This document shows positions 62,137 to 64,000 of a DNA stretch of 64,000 nt, piece by piece. Positions within the stretch are counted from its first letter, which is position 1. The number at the start of each line of letters is the position of its first letter. This DNA comes from Merluccius polli (Eukaryota > Chordata > Actinopteri > Gadiformes > Merlucciidae), in assembly GCA_030340625.1 (NCBI GenBank), contig JAOPHQ010000850.1:310001-374000 (forward strand), read 5' to 3'. The notes under the pieces were generated by a model. That model was given only the letters and a program-made list of their open reading frames with translations. It was not told where the DNA came from and did not search any database. A program made the translations under genes and the position numbers.

Positions 62137-62591
62137 TAGCCTGGCTCCGCCCTCCGACGTACTTCCGCTCAATTTTCATTTCCCTTCAGTACTCCGTCTG
62201 GGTTTTCGGCATATTCGCGGGTTTTCTCCCGGTAAAGTTTTACCTGTCCAATCAGCGAACAGGAGGCGCGGCCTGAGAACAGTGACGTAGAGGTCGTGCG
62301 CGAATTTCAGTTATTGAGCGTAAGTACGGAGGCGGGCGGAACCAGGCTAATGCTAATGCTCACTGCATCTGCCGTTTGTATACTGCGCGCAACGTGGTTT
62401 CTGGCGCATGAAATACGTCACGACCAAACGTTAGCGATTGGTTATGGCAGATTCGGAGTGGCACTGGGCAGATCCAATAGTTTTAAACTTCAACAGAGCA
62501 CCCGCCTTCAGTTAGTTAACAATTGTCAATGGTGAGTGGCCAGACTCTCTGTACAAATGAAATGTAGTACGAGAGGCTGGTGACCAGGCTA
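62137..62591. mobile_element. MITE with exact 9-bp target duplication (Mutator-like size)
   Basis: The outer ends are TAGCCTGGCTCC and, inverted, TAGCCTGGTCACC. Exact 9-bp direct repeats GTCTTAAAG lie at 62128-62136 and 62592-62600. A second inverted copy of the left end lies inside (ATTGAGCG…GAACCAGGCTA, 62312-62349), pairing with about 38 bp of the left terminus. It is 455 bp with no coding sequence. Nine-base duplications are typical of Mutator-like elements; the assignment is inference. Confidence 0.8.
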
Positions 62592-62600
62592 GTCTTAAAG

Positions 62601-63020
62601 GCCCCGTGAAACAGAAGTCAGAGTGCTATTTGATTCCGCATATTTACGAATTTCTGGTGAAAACACTAAAGCTAGGGTGGGACTTGTCTCAGATATTGAT
62701 TGGCGTTCACAATAGCGCTGAATATGCTGCCAGATTGACGGTACCTAGCAGCTCAACATGGAAAGCCATGACGACGGCCTACTCACTGTTGTGGAGGACT
62801 TCTCGCCACCACCTTTGCCTACACCTGCGGATTTTGCCGACATATACTTGGGACGAATGGGAGAGGAATGAAAATGAGGAAGAAGATGTTGGAGTGAGGC
62901 CATATATGTTCGAGCCAACAGGCAGTGCTGCTGGTGGAGGAGGGACGCAGGCTCATCCCTGTGATGAAGCTAAAGCATTTTCATTGGACGCAAAATTAGT
63001 GAACGCCCATGCAGGATGAG
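62601..63020 (+). other. Repeat-like segment with short open frames
   Basis: Begins GCCCCGTGAAACAG after the 9-bp repeat. One open frame includes ENEEEDVGVRPYMFEPTGS followed by a Gly-rich stretch, resembling short proteins seen beside fish TTAA-type transposons (memory, weak). Another frame from 62758 encodes MESHDDGLLTVVEDFSPPPL and stops after 37 codons. Neither is supported as a working gene. Confidence 0.3.
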
Positions 63021-63210
63021 TCATCAAACATTTGAAACCGTTATACAGGAAGGGATTTTTATGTAAAAATAGAGAATAAAGAATTTTGTTGACATATATT
63101 TGGAGATCGATGAACAATTAACACATGATTAACACTGGGAACATTTATTTATTTAAAGACCCATGTAACATGTAATTAGGTAGAAAAATATATCCATGTT
63201 TTGACATTAA

Positions 63211-63531
63211 AGGAGCTATAAATGATATTTTGAACATTAATATAGCAGCAAACAACTATTGGCTATGCTTTTCCAAGATGGAGAGATATACATCCTCTTG
63301 CTTGCCTACTGTACTTACTTCGTCACTTGACATTAATCACAAAGGTAATTTCATGTTGTTAGGTCTTCACACACAACTCTGTGATCCACAACGACCTGCA
63401 GACAACACAAAGTGATGGGGGACGTTAGGGGGGGAGGGGTTAAGAATGTAAAGCCACGCCCACTTGTTTTGTTCTGAGAACCTGTTGCTCTAGTGCGACA
63501 TCTAGTGGCTAAATCTTGTCTATAGCTCCTT
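63211..63531. mobile_element. TTAA-flanked MITE
   Basis: TTAA flanks both sides (63207-63210 and 63532-63535). The inverted ends are AGGAGCTATAAATG on the left and AAGGAGCTATAGACAAG on the reverse-complemented right. It is about 321 bp with no coding sequence. TTAA duplication indicates piggyBac- or Kolobok-type transposition. Confidence 0.8.
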
Positions 63532-63535
63532 TTAA

Positions 63536-64000
63536 ACAAGTTAACAAGTATATAGGAAAGTTTGAGTAAAATGTATTTTAACATAGTTATTAAGTATTGC
63601 TCTGGCCACATTTACCCACTATAATCTTTCTCAGGACTGACTGGGCTTGGCGCAAATATGATATTGACCTTGATTGATTGACATCCCTCTGTCAAACGCT
63701 ACCTTTTTGTGCCTGGTGAAGAGGATTTTCCAGCCTGTAGTTTTCCCAGCAGATGAACCTTTCAACCACGCTCTGCACTCTTAGCTGGTGAATGGTGAAG
63801 GTGAGTTTCCACATGGCACATGAACAATATAGCCAAAGTGTTTTCGCTACAGCTAAGAATGTGCATGGCAACTTGATATTATTTCTTACTACTAATGTTT
63901 CCACTTAATAAATGTGCAGCATGTACATGCCCTGGCAGTAATAATCATTGACCCAAATTAAACAAAGGTTTATATTTCACCATATACAGGTGCACATGTG
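63536..64000. other. Intronic sequence to window edge
   Basis: Unique AT-rich sequence; no exon or element was recognised. Confidence 0.5.

Overview
The window is vertebrate nuclear DNA and almost certainly teleost. It has low coding density, very long CA/GT and CT microsatellites, long poly-G and poly-C tracts, and a dense load of DNA transposons of types common in fish (hAT-like, Tc1/mariner, PIF/Harbinger-like and TTAA-type MITEs). No prokaryotic gene, tRNA, rRNA, CRISPR array or virus was recognised.

Layout. Positions 1 to about 35.4 kb look intergenic. They hold non-autonomous hAT-like elements (464-1204; 1652-3259 with an exact 8-bp target duplication and a 68-bp MITE nested inside it), a tandem duplication (8910-9175), a broken BED-finger hAT transposase gene on the minus strand (12449-13839) cut by another hAT-like element (11114-12448), and two MITEs (18181-18615 and 24003-24613). 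The most complex locus is 30361-33369: an outer hAT-like element containing a second hAT-like element and, inserted in a (TA)n tract beside it, a structurally intact Tc1/mariner element. That Tc1/mariner element has perfect 30-bp terminal repeats and an open 346-codon transposase, with acidic triad spacing that I count as DD36E.

At 35.5-36.8 kb there is a CpG-rich promoter-like island. It holds a short candidate first coding exon (35983-36004, phase 1). About 25 kb downstream, 60959-61108 is a 150-nt coding exon with good splice signals, also phase 1 at both ends, encoding a basic KKRKR motif. The two join in frame, so I propose one plus-strand host gene with a large first intron; I could not name it. 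Its later exons lie beyond the window.

The proposed intron holds a Harbinger-like MITE (44234-44758), a large foldback element (45106-46341) with arms of roughly 400 bp that both keep an open basic reading frame, hAT-like elements (52038-52355, 53284-54400, 54977-55260) and duplicated repeat units (55267-56273). After the second exon come a (GT)n tract, a MITE with a 9-bp target duplication (62137-62591) and a TTAA-flanked MITE (63211-63531). The remaining sequence is unique-looking non-coding DNA; a few stretches are more GC-balanced and rich in homeobox-like motifs and may be regulatory, which cannot be shown without cross-species alignment.

The only complete gene in the window is the Tc1/mariner transposase. 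Element family names come from remembered terminal sequences and target-site sizes, not from a database search.
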